Below, piece by piece: positions 21,578 through 32,752 of a stretch of 64,000 nucleotides of DNA. The stretch covers positions 24,161,873 to 24,225,872 of the forward strand of contig CM056740.1 in assembly GCA_029844215.1 (NCBI GenBank), in the 5' to 3' direction. A program made the position numbers and the translations under genes. How positions within the stretch are numbered: the stretch's first letter is position 1; each line of letters begins with the position of its first letter. The stretch is from Przewalskia tangutica (lineage: Eukaryota > Streptophyta > Magnoliopsida > Solanales > Solanaceae). Below the pieces are notes generated by a model. That model saw nothing but the letters and a program-made list of their open reading frames with translations, did not search any database and was not told the DNA's origin.

Positions 21578-23237
21578 TCAAAGTACTTTCATTTTATGCC
21601 AAAGTCGGGTTTTAACCCCAAAGTACTACATACGTTAAGTTCTTTTAAAGAGATCCATTACCTTTATAAAAGTCACCCGATGCAGTAGTATTAGAATGAC
21701 AAACCCACATTCCTTTTCAAAATCAAGTAGCAACATTCTTTTCCTAAGTTCCAGGTTGCCTAGTTTGATTACTCAAGCTTTCCATTTTCAAATGGTTTCA
21801 TAGTTCATAAACTTAATCACTGATTCCTTTTTAGAACAATTGAGTAATATATGTCTCGTGAGAGTAGGTTATTCTTGTTTACAACATTCTTATTACGTGA
21901 CCATGATCTAGAAAATGTAATATCATTTTGTCTCATCTTAGTTTCTATGCGGATGGAGGTTTCTACTGGTTTTAATACGATACATCATTATTCAATACAT
22001 TTTCCTTTGTTAACGCCGCAGTGGTGCTGTCGATACATTACGATTTCAAATCGGAAACATTATCCCATTAAATAAAACCAAGTACTCATTACTCACGAAT
22101 GAGGTTTCACACAAACATTCACATTAAAACAAATAAGTTAAGTCTCTTATCTTATAAGATCAAGTCTCTTAACTTACATCAATAAACCATTTTCACTTAC
22201 ATAAGGTCGTTATAACTAACTTCCCATAAAGCTATTATAACACCCTATGTTTTAAACCAACCAAATCACTTAGCACGTATGCGTCTACCGTACTACATAG
22301 TTCCACAACAATCATGCTAGAAAAGATAGGAAGAGGTTCACATACCTCGCGACGATTTATCGACAATAAGCAAAATGCTCCAGTACTACAACCGCTAGCC
22401 CTTTCCACTCTCGAGTAGAATACGCTATTCTCGGTCTTTCACCTATAAAGGTCACAAACGTCTATTAACCCCAAAACACAAGTTTCTATCTTACTATAGA
22501 AAATTGGCGGCCCTCACACATGTAGCGTAAATCTCCTCTCTATCGAGGCCGCTACAAGCCAACCGGGGGTTTACACGCCTAACCTGGCGTGTACAATACT
22601 ACACAAGTCTCTTTGCGTCTGATCTATGTAAATACAATTCGATTCGATTCTTTATTCTTGAGCTTAAGTCAAAAGACATTGCGAATACTAAGTATAGTTC
22701 CATATATAGTATACTTCAACTATATATTCTAACAAACATGTAATTTCCAATTACAATAGAGGACAAGATAATTACCTCGACAAGCCCAAAATTATCCAAG
22801 TTATAATGTCGATCTGAGCAAGGTTTAGCTCCACTCAGTGCGCTCAAACCACTCCAAACAACCCTTAGAAGTTCTAACCAACTTCTACTCAAATACTTCA
22901 ACCAACTATGAAGATTTCCTTAGGGTTTCGGTTTGAGACTAAAAGGACAAAAGGTAGTATTTCTGACTCTACGTAAAGAGGTATCTTTGGAATACTACAA
23001 GGTACAAGGCTAAGGTATTTTGGGCATTATAACAATACTAGGGAGTATTTCTATACCACAAAGGGGTATTATACGAAAACAACTAGGCTAGGGGTACCCA
23101 TGTAGCACCACAAAGGGGAGGAACCCCCGGCCAAGGCCACACGAAAAGGGGAGAGGAGGCTCTCGGCTAAGAGCTCACAAAGGGGAGAGGGTTTCAAGAC
23201 TTGGAAGTTTTGGAATGGATGAAGTCTTCACAGGGGG

Positions 23238-23247
23238 TATTTATAGC
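23238..23247 (-). promoter_or_regulatory. Putative TATA box, element C 5' LTR
   Basis: GTATTTATAG (plus strand). This would be the promoter driving the element C genomic RNA, at the same distance from the U3 palindrome as in other type A LTRs. Confidence 0.5.
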
Positions 23248-23913
23248 AAAACCAAGGCCAACGAGGGCAAGATCCTTCCAAGTGTATAGCAAGTGTAAGG
23301 GCAAGATTAAGCCAAGTGCACCTAAACCCTACTCCACAAAACACTCCACAAAACAATGCACCAAACAAGGCACACTTGAGGGCGATCGGCGAGCCAACCA
23401 GCGAGTCCACTCGGCCGTCGATAGGGTGACAAGTGTCACCTCCCGTTGGTCCAAAAGGTTAGTCTCTCGGAAAAATCTGCAAAAATACAAAGCGACATAG
23501 CGGAATTTTCCTTCGCAAGTAACGTAAACGTTTAGTCGAAAACGACTCTAACGGGTGTTGTGCCAAATGTAACCGGCCAAGCCACCTGGCGGGGTGACAC
23601 GTGTCACCCTCCTATTGGCCCTCATAAAACGTCTTTCGAAAAATATCCACAATCCGAAATCTCAAAACAAAGCGGGCCCTGGCAGTAAATTTCTCCGTGG
23701 GCCCACGTGACCATTTCCAAAATAAAATCTCAAAATTCTAATATAATCTATGAAGTCCAAATACCAAATCGGGAATCCAATTCCCATTAACGAACCTTTT
23801 TCTTCACAAATAACGGAAACTTTTCCGTGAAAACTCACATCTTTCTTTCTTTTCAAAATTTTACGCGTACTCTGCGTACATCCTCACATACATACCGCAA
23901 CTACGGGTATAAC

Positions 23914-24726
23914 GATTAGCTTCGTACTTTCCCCGTCGATTGATGACGCAGTGAATCTCGTAGTTGCTTTCGTCTTGCCCGTCGGTTTTATGATGCAGTG
24001 GATCCGTGGTTCGTTTTCCTACTTGGCGTCTGATTTTTAGGACACAGTGGGACTTGGTGTTCATGTATGCCTATTGGTGTTATATTATATCATGGATGCT
24101 GGCGGTGAGGAAGGATTCCACGGCATGGTTGATATTATGGGCGTGAGACCCATAGTTATATTTGAGTAGTGACTTTGAGGCATGCGTCCACGACTTGATA
24201 TGATTGCTTATGTATTGTGTCTCGTAGTTTGGATATCATACATGTCTCTGCTTTGTATAGATCTTATGATTTCTTTCTGATATTCTTATTTCATACTTGG
24301 TACATTCTTCGTCTTGACCTCCGAGGCCGCGTTCATCTGCATGAGTTTAGGTACTGATTTGGTGATCTGCAGTGTAGGACCGCCTTTCGAGTTTTGGATA
24401 GCTCCCTCTGCTCGTGAGTTTATCTTTTTGGTATAGATCCTTGATGTGCTTTTGTACGATTATGGGTACAGCGGGGCCTTGTCCGTCATAGTTCAAGATA
24501 ACTCTTAGAGGTCTGTATTCATATGTGGGATTGGACTCATGTACGGTGTATTGTCTTTTTATTATGTATATTATATGGCAGCCTTGTCGGCTTTGCCCTT
24601 GTACGTATGTTGGTTTTGAAAAAACAAATGAGGTGTTATTTAAATTCCGCAGTTTACTTGTGTTGTTAAGGTAGAAGGGTGCCCAGGTAGGGCACCAGTC
24701 ACGGGCCCGGGGTTCGGGGTGTGATA
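23914..24726 (+). mobile_element. Type B LTR, right part after element C
   Basis: Continues the LTR interrupted at 14927 ('TTAGCTTCGTACTT'), passes the 'GGCGTGAGACCCATAG' segment, and ends GGGTGTGATA, where TA replaces the usual terminal CA. A PBS follows, so this is a 5' LTR. Confidence 0.8.
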
Positions 24727-24729
24727 GAG

Positions 24730-24741
24730 TGGTATCAGAGC
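24730..24741 (+). other. Primer-binding site (initiator tRNA-Met)
   Basis: TGGTATCAGAGC, 3 bases after the LTR end. Confidence 0.9.
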
Positions 24742-24785
24742 AGTCAGTCCTCGGAATGTCTACAGACCGTGTCTAGTAGAGTCTT

Positions 24786-24819
24786 GATTATCGGTGTGTT
24801 GCGCGCCACACCCATAAAC
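24786..24819 (+). promoter_or_regulatory. Leader hairpin with GCGCGC loop
   Basis: Upper stem GGTGTG/CACACC is perfect and the loop is TTGCGCGC. The loop hexamer differs from the GTGCAC of the other copies at two symmetric positions and stays self-complementary. The lower stem GATTAT/ATAAAC has one mismatch. Confidence 0.6.
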
Positions 24820-24929
24820 AGGAGGCTACAGGACATTTAGGAGTTGGTTTCTATTCTTCTCACTCTAAGATCGTGCCATAGAGCTGTGTTAGTAAGATAA
24901 TTCCTCTCTGACGTATTTTTGTGTTCTGG

Positions 24930-25367
24930 TATGTCTCGAGGAGAACTGATGCCTGAAGGGCAAAGGAGTAGCAGGAGCTACTAGTCAGACTCAGAGAGTT
25001 GATAGGGTTTATGCCTGTGGTATCTGGGATGTTGTTCATGATGGCGAGTTCTTTTGCGCCAGGTTTTGAGGCCCCACCACCAGAGCCTCCATTTTCTCAG
25101 TTAGTAGAAGACTATAGGGTCATGAGGGAAGCCGTTATGTTATTGACCAAGATAGCGGTGCTACAGTTTCATCAGCAGGAGGTTATTCGGCGATGCAAGC
25201 GGTGTCACAGTAGAGGGCGGTAGCGGAGATCTGCGTAAGAGGGCTAGACCGGTTGGTTATCCCGGTGAGTTTATGGACGAGCAGCCTCAGCAGCGAGTGA
25301 GATATTCGTCCCATCATACCCATTACATACCCCCGCAGCTCACAGGTGGGAGATTGGACTCCACAAG
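24930..25367 (+). pseudogene. gag: Gag fragment, internally deleted
   Basis: After the leader, an N-terminal Gag-like segment ('PPPEPPFSQLVEDYRVMREA' and 'LTKIAVLQFHQQEV', about 25080-25180) runs almost directly into the linker that normally follows capsid ('KRARPVGYPGEF', 'RVRYSSHHTHYIPPQLTGG', about 25220-25350). The capsid core between them is missing. It is cut at 25367 by a type A LTR. The longest open frame (24999-25223) has only 74 codons. It belongs to the element whose 5' LTR ends at 24726. Confidence 0.65.
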
Positions 25368-25582
25368 TGTTATACCCCGTATTTCCAGAGTATGTACGTG
25401 AGGGCGTACGTATAAAAGTTTAAGCCTTAAGTTAGGCAAGGGACGAAAAAGTTGTGCACAACCCCCGAAAAGAATTGTTTTCCGACGAAACGTTTTCCGA
25501 ACCTTGCGAAGGGAAAATTACGGTTGCGACATTTATTATTTTTGCGGATTTTTTCGAGAGATGAAATATTTTGGACCAACGA

Positions 25583-25604
25583 GAGGGTGACAAGTGTCAC
25601 CCTC
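25583..25604. promoter_or_regulatory. U3 palindrome
   Basis: GAGGGTGACA-AG-TGTCACCCTC, a perfect 10-base inverted repeat around a 2-base centre. Confidence 0.65.
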
Positions 25605-25750
25605 AAGTGGACGGCATTGTGGGCATTCTTGGCACATTTTTGGTCAAGGATTAGGTAGGATATTTTTGTGGTAGATGGATAAGGTACACTTGCCCAAATC
25701 CCCACCCTCCACTTGCCCTCCACTTGCCTTAATCTTGGCCATTGGTTGGC

Positions 25751-25760
25751 CTATAAATAC
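25751..25760 (+). promoter_or_regulatory. Putative LTR TATA box
   Basis: CTATAAATAC followed by CCCCC, at the conserved U3 position. Confidence 0.5.
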
Positions 25761-27430
25761 CCCCCTTAGTTGAAGACTTCTTCATCCACAAACATTTTCC
25801 AAGTCTTAAAATCCTCCCCCTCTTAGTTGTAGTTTTCGTCCAAGCCTCCCCCCCTTCCTAGTAGAGCTAGCAAACACCCCCTCCTTTGTGAAGCCTTGGC
25901 GAAACATCCCCCTTTTTCCTAGTTGTTCTCGTGAAATACCCCCACTTGGTAGAAAAGTATTCTCCAAGTATTGTTACTATTCCAAAATACCTTGGCCCAA
26001 ATACCTTGTAGTATTCCAAGGTTACCCCTATACAAAAAGCCCAGAAATACTACTATACTTCCATTCAGTCACAAAACGAAACCCTAAGGAAAATCTTCAT
26101 CATTGGTTGAAGTATTAAGAAGAAGTTGCGTAGAACTTCTAAGGGTTGTTTGGAGCGGGTTGGAGCGCCCAGAGTAGGAGCTAAACGTTGCTCAGGATCG
26201 ACATTAAATCTTGGATAATTTTGGGCTTATCGAGGTAAATACTCTTGTCCTTCTATTGTAAGTGGAAATTACATACTGTAGTTGTATAGAAATGAGTATA
26301 AGATATATAGAAGGATGGTATAAGAAAAGAGAATTGAACTGAAATCACATCAGAAGAATATTAAAGAAGAAGATTGAACTGTACTTACATGGATTTGTAT
26401 TCTGATGAGACTTGTGTAGTTTAACGGGTAGGAAGTCTTTGCCCGATTTTCCGTAGAATAGAGAACCCCGCAGAATATTCTACGAGTAGTCTAGACGTTG
26501 ATAGACGTATATGGCCTTTATAGGTTGAAAGTTACTGCGAGTAGCATGTTCTACTTGAAGGTGGACAAGGCTAAGCGGGTTATAAGCGGTGGAGCGTTTT
26601 GCTATTTGTCGATAATCGTCGCGAGGTATGTGATTCTTCCTATCCTCTTGAGCATGATATTTTAAAAGAATATATATAGTACGGTAGACGTACGTGTGTT
26701 AACTGAACGTGGTTTTACTGCGATGTCTTTTGACTTGAGTCTAAATAATAAGAATCTTGAAGTATTTCAAAAGAATTAAGAATCGTTTTTTAAAGAAGAA
26801 TAATACTTGGTTTTAAAAGCTTAAGAATTATACTAGCTTTATGGGAAGTTAGGTATAACGACTTAAGAGAGATAAAAGGAACGGTTTACATAATTGTTTA
26901 TGAACGCCTTATATTGATTTCGGAAATGAGAATAAGTATCGAACAAACCACTGCAGCGCTAATAAAGGGAAATGTATTGACTAATTAAGTATTATTAAAA
27001 CCAGTAGAAACCTCCATCTGCATAGAAGCTAAGATGAGACAAAATGATATTACATTTCCTAGATCATGGTTGCTTTAATAAGATTGTTATGAACAAGAAT
27101 AACCTACTCACACATAAGGCATATGTTTCTCAAATTGTTTTAAACGTGAATTATATTATTAAGTGATTAAGACTATGAACTACGAAAATAAGAGACTCGA
27201 GTAATTGAACTTAGGCAAACTTGAACTTTTAGAAAAGAAGGTTGTTACTTGTCTTTAAAAAGGGAAATTGTTTTGGTTTACTTAAAAAGATAGTCACTCT
27301 ATTTTTTAATACTACGGGTATCGTGTGACTCTTGTGAAAGAAACATGATCTTTTTAAAGAGATAATGCATGAAGTACTTTGGGGATAAAAACCCGAACTT
27401 GTTGGCATAAAATAGAAAGTACCTTGAGGG

Positions 27431-30130
27431 AGATAGAGTTTTGTATCGATGTCTTTGCGGACACTCGGCTATTTCCATTCTCGCCATACGTAATGGCACT
27501 GCGAGTTGAGAGAGTTGATGGACCAACTGAGAGATTTGCTGGAGAAGGTCTTCATCTTAACTAGTGTTTCTACGTGGTGAGCTCCGGTATTTTTCTTGAT
27601 GAAGAAGGATGGGACGCTGCGCATGTGCGTTGATTACAGGCAGCTGAACAAGGTGACCATTAAGAACAGATACCCCCTTCCCAGGATTGATGATTTGTTC
27701 GACCAGCTACAGGGTGCAAGATGTTTCTCCAATATTGATCTGCGATCGGGCTATCATCAGGTACGAGTCAGAGAGGCGGATGTCCCCTGGATCGCATTCG
27801 GACGTGCGAACACTATGAGTTTAGGGTTATGTCGTTCGGTTTGACCAATGCTCCGACAGTTTTTATGGATTTGATGAACCGAGTGTTCAAACCATTTTTG
27901 GATACATTTGTGATAGTATTCATCGATGACATCTTGGTTTATTCTCGCTCCGAGCGGGAGCGGAGCATTTGAGAGTTCTCCAGACCAGCGGTTACGCCAA
28001 GTTTTGAAATGTGAGTTCGTTGACCGGTGGCTTTTCTTGGGCATATTGTGGCCGATGGTATTCGGTGGATACGGCCAAGATCGAGCGTCGAGGAGTTGGC
28101 CTGACCTACTACTCCGCGAGGTGCGCGATTTTACGGGCCTCGCAGGTTATTATCGGCGGTTCGTGGAGAAGTTTGCTTCTATCTCTGCACCATTGACTCG
28201 GTGACTCGTAAGCGGCTAAGTTTGATGGTGATGCTTGTGGCGAGGTTTCCGGTTGCTAAAGGAGGCGACGACCGCCCGTTCTTACTCTTCCGGAGGTCCA
28301 GCGGCTATGTCGTGTATTGTGATCGTCGGGCATTGGGTTGGGATGTGTGTTGATGCAGCAGGCAAGGTTATAGCATACGCGTCCGAAGCGGCTTAAGAAG
28401 CATGAGAGGAACTACCCCCCATGATTTGGAATTGGCGCGGTGATTCACGCCAAGATTTGGAGGCACTATTTGTATGGAGTTCATGTGGATATTTACACGC
28501 ACCACAAGAGCCTCGGTATATCTTCACCGAGGAGAGTGAACTTACGGCGAGAGGCGGTGGTTAGAGTTGCTTAAGGATTATGATGTCGATATCCTGTACC
28601 CACGGGAAGGCCAATGTTGTGGCGAATGCGCTTAGTCGTAGGTCGATGGGAGTCTATCGGATGTCTTTGCGAGAGGAGGCATGGTTCGCGATTTACATCG
28701 ATTAGCGAGCCTTGGAGTCCGATTGATTGATTCTGATAGCAGTGGGGTTCGAGTTCGAGAGGTTGCCGAGTCTTCCATCGTCGAGGAGGTGAAGAGGCAA
28801 CAGTTTGAGGATCCGGTTTTGACGCGGTATCGTGATACGACTCTTCGTGAGGGGAAGGGTCCTTTTGAGGTAGCACCTGATGGGGTGCTAAGGTTCGAGG
28901 TAGGTTGTGTGTTCCGGACATTGCGAGGACTTGGCGGCGGGTTCTGGGGAAGCACACGGCGGCGTTACTCTATCCATCGTGGTCGACAAAGATGTACCAC
29001 GACCTCGGTCGGTGTATTGGTGGGATGTCTTGAAGAGGGCGTTGCGAGTTTGTGGCTCGGTGCGTGTTGTCGGCGGTGAAGGTAGAGCACCGGAGGCCTA
29101 GTGGTTTGTTGCGCACGATAGAGATCCGACACGGAAGTGGGAGGTGATCAACATGGACTTTATCATAGGATTACCTCGCACTCGGAGGAAGCATGATTCT
29201 ATCCGGTTATCATCGACAGGTGACAAAATCAGCCCACTTTCTTCCGTCGGGACGACTTTTGGTTGAGGATTATGCTAGACTTTACATCAGAGATCGTCGA
29301 CCGCATAGTCCCTATTTCTATCATATCGCATGAGGAGCCCGGTTTACGGCTAACTTCGGAGGTCTTTCCGGAAGGGTTTAGGGGCCAGTGAGCACAGTCT
29401 TGCATTCCATCCTCGCATGCAGACAGGCGAAGCGCACTATCCGCACTCTTGAGGATATGTGCGAGCCGTGTTATTGACTTGAGGTATGGGAGGATCATTT
29501 GCCTCTAGTTGAGTTTGCTTATAATGATAGCTACCACTCCGGTATTCGAATGACGCCTTATGAGGCCTTGTATGGGAGGAAGTGCGGATCGCGATAAGGC
29601 TGGTTCGATAATGGCGAGTGCGATTAGTGGGACCAGACACAGTTCAGTGGCGATGGATAAGGTGAAGCTTATCCGAGGCGGCTATTAATGACTCGAGTCG
29701 GCGAAGTCGTATGCAGATCATCGTCGTCGGCATCCGAGTTTGATGTTGATGATTGGGTTTTCTGAAGGTGTCACCCATGAAGGTGTGATGAGATTTGGCG
29801 GGAAAGGAAGCTCAACCCAAGGTACATCGGGCCTTATCAGTTGTCCGCGAGGTGGGCAAGGTCGCTCTGAGTTGGATCTGCCGTCCGATCCGGAGGCGAT
29901 GCATCCGGTTTCCATGTTTCTATCTTTGAGAGATGTATCGGGGATCCATCTAGGTACACCCGATTGACGATGTCCAGTGTGAGGGTTATCGTATGAGGAG
30001 ATTCCATAGCGATAATCGATCGTCAGTTAAGCGTCTGCGGACGGGGCGTGGCTTCGTCAAAGTCTTGTGGCGGAACGAGCTCGGGAGGAGATGGCGTGGG
30101 AAGGCGAGGAGGACATGAGGCGGAGGTACC
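27431..30130 (+). pseudogene. pol: Degenerate pol: RT, RNase H, integrase, chromodomain
   Basis: The only pol sequence in the window. RT begins at 'EIEFCIDVFADTRLFPFS' (27431) and its best-preserved frame is 27596-27844 ('KKDGTLRMCVDYRQLNKV', 'NRYPLPRIDDLFDQL', 'FSNIDLRSGYHQVRV'). After a frameshift it continues with 'SFGLTNAPTVFMDLMNRVF' and the active-site motif FIDDILVYS (27919-27945), then 'FTGLAGYYRRFVEKF' (about 28130-28175). RNase H pieces lie at about 28340-28640 ('GCVLMQQ', 'KHERNYP', 'KANVVANALSR'). Integrase pieces lie at about 28780-29600: 'QQFEDPVLTRYRDTTLREG', 'INMDFIIGLPRTRRKHDS' with a catalytic Asp near 29156, and 'YHSGIRMTPYEALYGRKCGS'. The C-terminal tail has 'HPVSMF' and a chromodomain-like 'KVLWRN' with 'EEDMRRR' (about 30050-30120). 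Gene order and chromodomain place it in the plant chromoviruses, probably Tekay/Del. Protease is missing. Many stops and frameshifts make it dead. Confidence 0.85.
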
Positions 30131-30309
30131 TACCTATTCCCACCTCGGGTAACTTACTTTCCTACTTGTTAATTTCAATTACCATATATGCTTAAGTGTT
30201 GTATTGTGGCCATGTGTGGCATTTGCAAATTGTTTTAGTTGTGAGGACCTATATCGTTATCTGTCTTGAGAAGGAACATTCGGGACGAATGTTTCTAAGG
30301 AGGGGAGAA
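30131..30309 (+). other. 3' untranslated internal end with hairpin and PPT
   Basis: Non-coding stretch between pol and the 3' LTR. It contains the hairpin AACATTCG-GGA-CGAATGTT (30275-30293) and the polypurine tract AAGGAGGGGAGAA (30297-30309). The 400-bp non-coding block of the gag-only elements is not present here. Confidence 0.75.
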
Positions 30310-30500
30310 TGTTATACCCCGTATTTCCGGAGTATGTACGTGAGGACGTACGTACGTTTGTACAAACCCTAATTAGGTTAAGAATGAAATTGTAAGCTTT
30401 CGACGGAAAAGATTCCGAACCTTGTGAAGGAAATTCTACGTTTTTAATATTTTAACCGATTACGGATTTTTCCGAGAGACGAAATATTTTGGACCAATGG

Positions 30501-30522
30501 GAGGGCGACATGTGTCACCCTT
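30501..30522. promoter_or_regulatory. U3 palindrome
   Basis: GAGGGCGACA-TG-TGTCACCCTT, an imperfect copy of the conserved U3 palindrome. Confidence 0.55.
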
Positions 30523-30797
30523 AGTTGGCTTAGGTTGGACGAATTGGGTGAGGCTAGTGGACAAGTCAATTGGTCAAGTCTTGCAAGTTGATTTTGTGTG
30601 AGTGGGAGTAGGTGGGGTGGACGGTTTTGGTGTGTTAGTGGAGTCCACATGGCTCTTTGTTGTGGTGAGCAAGTGTTCCAATATTGTGGTGGACATATGT
30701 CCAAATGTTGTGGGAGACACTTGGTTGGAAGACCTCATCTTTCACTTGGATCATAATCTCCACCTTCCATTTGTTTTGATCTTGTCCCTTGAGTGTT

Positions 30798-30807
30798 CTA
30801 TAAATAC
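30798..30807 (+). promoter_or_regulatory. Putative LTR TATA box
   Basis: CTATAAATAC then CCCCC, as in other type A LTRs. Confidence 0.5.
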
Positions 30808-32752
30808 CCCCCTTGAGTGAAGACTTCTTCATCCACTCCTCATTCTCTAAGTCTCAAAAACTCCCTCCCCCTTAGTTGCTCTCGTCAAGTCCTCTTCCCC
30901 CTTCATGAGGCTTCGCCGAATACCACCCTTTGTTGTAGAAGGTTGCCTTCTAGTGTAGTTACTATTCCAAAATACCCTAGCCCCAAATCCCTTATAGTAT
31001 TTGAGTAGAAGTTGTTTAGAAACTTCTAAGAGCTTCTTGGAGCTATCGGAGCGTGCAAATAGGAGCTAAACCTTGCTCAGGATCGACATTTAACTTGGAT
31101 AATTTTGGGCTTAACGAGGTAAATACTCTTGTCCTTCTATTGTAATTGGATATTACATATAAGAATAGTTAAGACTTGAGTATAAGATATAGAAGGATAT
31201 TAAAGAATAGAATTGAACTGAAATCCCAGTAGAAGGGTATAGAAGAAGAAGAATTGAACTGTACTTACATAGGACTGTATCTGATGAACTTGAGTAGTTT
31301 GTGGGTAGGGAAATCTTGCTGATTTTCCGTAGAATAGAGAACCCTCTGCTTAGAAGCATGTTTCTGAGTAGTCTAGACGTTGATAAACATATTTGCCTAT
31401 TATAGGTTGATACTCTGTGCGCGACATATTCGACTTGGCAGGTGGATTTCGCCGAGGAGGTATGTGATTCTTCCTATCCTCTTGAGCATGATATTTTAAA
31501 TATATATATATAGTATGGTAGACGTACGTGTGTTAACTGAACATGGTTTTACTTGACGTCTTTCGACTTGAGTCTAAATAATAAGAACCTTGAAGTATTT
31601 CAAAAGAATTATGAATCATTTTTGAAAGAAGAGTAATACTTGATTTTTAAACAGAAGGCTTAAGAGTTATACTAGCTTTATGGGAAGTTAGGTATAACGA
31701 CTTAAGAAAGATAAAAGGAACGGTTTTACTTATTGTTTATGAAAATCTTGTATTGACTTCTGCAAAGTGTAGTAAGATGGTTGATAGGAAAACATGTTAT
31801 GATGCTACGTGTGTTAGTGTCTTGTGATGTTGTGTAAGGGGGTCATTCTTGTTGTGCTTACGTTGTTAAACGTTAAGACCGTTATCTTGTTATTATATCA
31901 CATACCCTCGACTTGTTATACAGGGCTTGCCACCCGATGCGGGTCTATACGGCTATGCGGTCTGTGTGACTATGCGGGCTGCGGGAGTTCCGAGATTGAT
32001 CATTCCGGTGTTTTATCCGTCGCGGGATGCCCTATGCGATGCAATGTGACTATGCGGTCTATGAGACTATGCGGTGCGGGAGTCGAGGAGAATGCAGGGG
32101 TTAGCTACCGTCTGAGAATACCTCATGCGGTGCATGTGTGACCTATGCGGTGCGGGAAGTCGAGATTAGGCACGCATAATGATACTATATGGGCGATTGG
32201 CCTTGCCCGATCATTCGCGGCCTAGAAAAGACCCGATTACATTATATCTATTTTGCTCTTGTTTATGTTGTGGCACTATGCGATTAGGCTGGTTGTATTT
32301 GCAAATGGTTTTAAATACTTTGATTTTACTTGATATTTTACAGCTTCACATACTTGGTACTGTTATCTTGACCTCGCCGAAGTGCGTTCATGCCGCAGTA
32401 AGGGAAGCAGTGCTAGATCCACATCCTTAGGATCTACTTTGGTGTCGTGAGCTCCATCTTCTCCGAGGCTCGACTTTTGGTATGGTTCTCCTGTGTTGTA
32501 GATATATGTACATTCGTGGTATGGCGGGGCCCTGTCCTCCATAGTTGTCTACTTCCTTAAGTGCAGTAGTCTATTATGCAGTTGGGATGTAGCGCCAAAC
32601 TTTGGATATATATATATGCCGAAAGCAACTTTTCTCGTATAAAGCGGTTCTCTTTTCATATTGTTTCTGTCTTGTTTTTATATTCCGATTACTCGATGTA
32701 TGACTACTTGGGTGCGGGTAAGGCACGATCCGCGAACCGGGCGGTCGTGACA

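Larger units (their letters stand above)
14928..23913 (-). mobile_element. Element C: complete antisense gag-only LTR retrotransposon
   Basis: A nearly 9-kb element in reverse orientation: 3' LTR at 14928-18460, internal region 18461-20634, 5' LTR 20635-23913. On the minus strand the order is 5' LTR, PBS, leader hairpin, broken gag, conserved non-coding block, PPT, 3' LTR. There is no protease, RT, RNase H or integrase sequence in the 2.2-kb internal region. The flanking bases GTTAG (14923-14927) and ATTAG (23915-23919) look like a target duplication with one change. The host is a type B LTR. The element is non-autonomous and would need Pol supplied in trans. Confidence 0.8.
20635..23913 (-). 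mobile_element. Element C 5' LTR (antisense), terminal part replaced
   Basis: From about 20780 to 23913 this matches the other LTR of C. The first 150 bases next to the PBS do not: after ACTTTTGTAAC the sequence continues TTTGTCGCGAGCCTTGCTCGG, which matches an internal segment of element F (53495-53580) instead of the LTR end (ACGACC...GTGCC). The LTR ends near 23913 with GGGTATAAC. U3 features are the palindrome at 23591-23611 and the TATA box at 23238-23247. Confidence 0.75.
25368..27430 (+). mobile_element. Type A LTR fragment inside gag/pol region
   Basis: It begins TGTTATACCCCGTATTTCC at 25368 and follows the type A LTR through U3 and middle (palindrome 25583-25604, TATA 25751) up to 'AAAGTACCTTGAGG', where it stops and pol sequence begins. 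It lacks the 3' end and PBS. It resembles element E's LTR more than the LTR at 30310, so it is unlikely to be the 5' LTR that pairs with 30310. Either it was inserted and then deleted into pol, or a deletion removed its 3' end, a gag and a protease. Confidence 0.75.
30310..32752 (+). mobile_element. Type A 3' LTR of the pol-bearing element
   Basis: It begins TGTTATACCCCGTATTTCCGG after a PPT and ends GGCGGTCGTGACA. At 2.4 kb it lacks about 1 kb of the usual LTR middle: around 31,740-31,800 the sequence jumps from 'TTGTATTGACTTC' to 'AAAACATGTTATGATGCTACG'. The antisense LTR next to it carries the same deletion. TATA at 30798, palindrome at 30501-30522. The GC-rich module has repeated 'GACTATGCGGTCTATG' motifs (31945-32150). 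Confidence 0.8.

Noticed and set aside
24999..25223. Proline-rich 74-codon frame as a possible host exon
   Set aside because: It sits just after a PBS and conserved leader at the gag position, and the following residues match the Gag linker; no splice signals or host protein similarity are recognisable.
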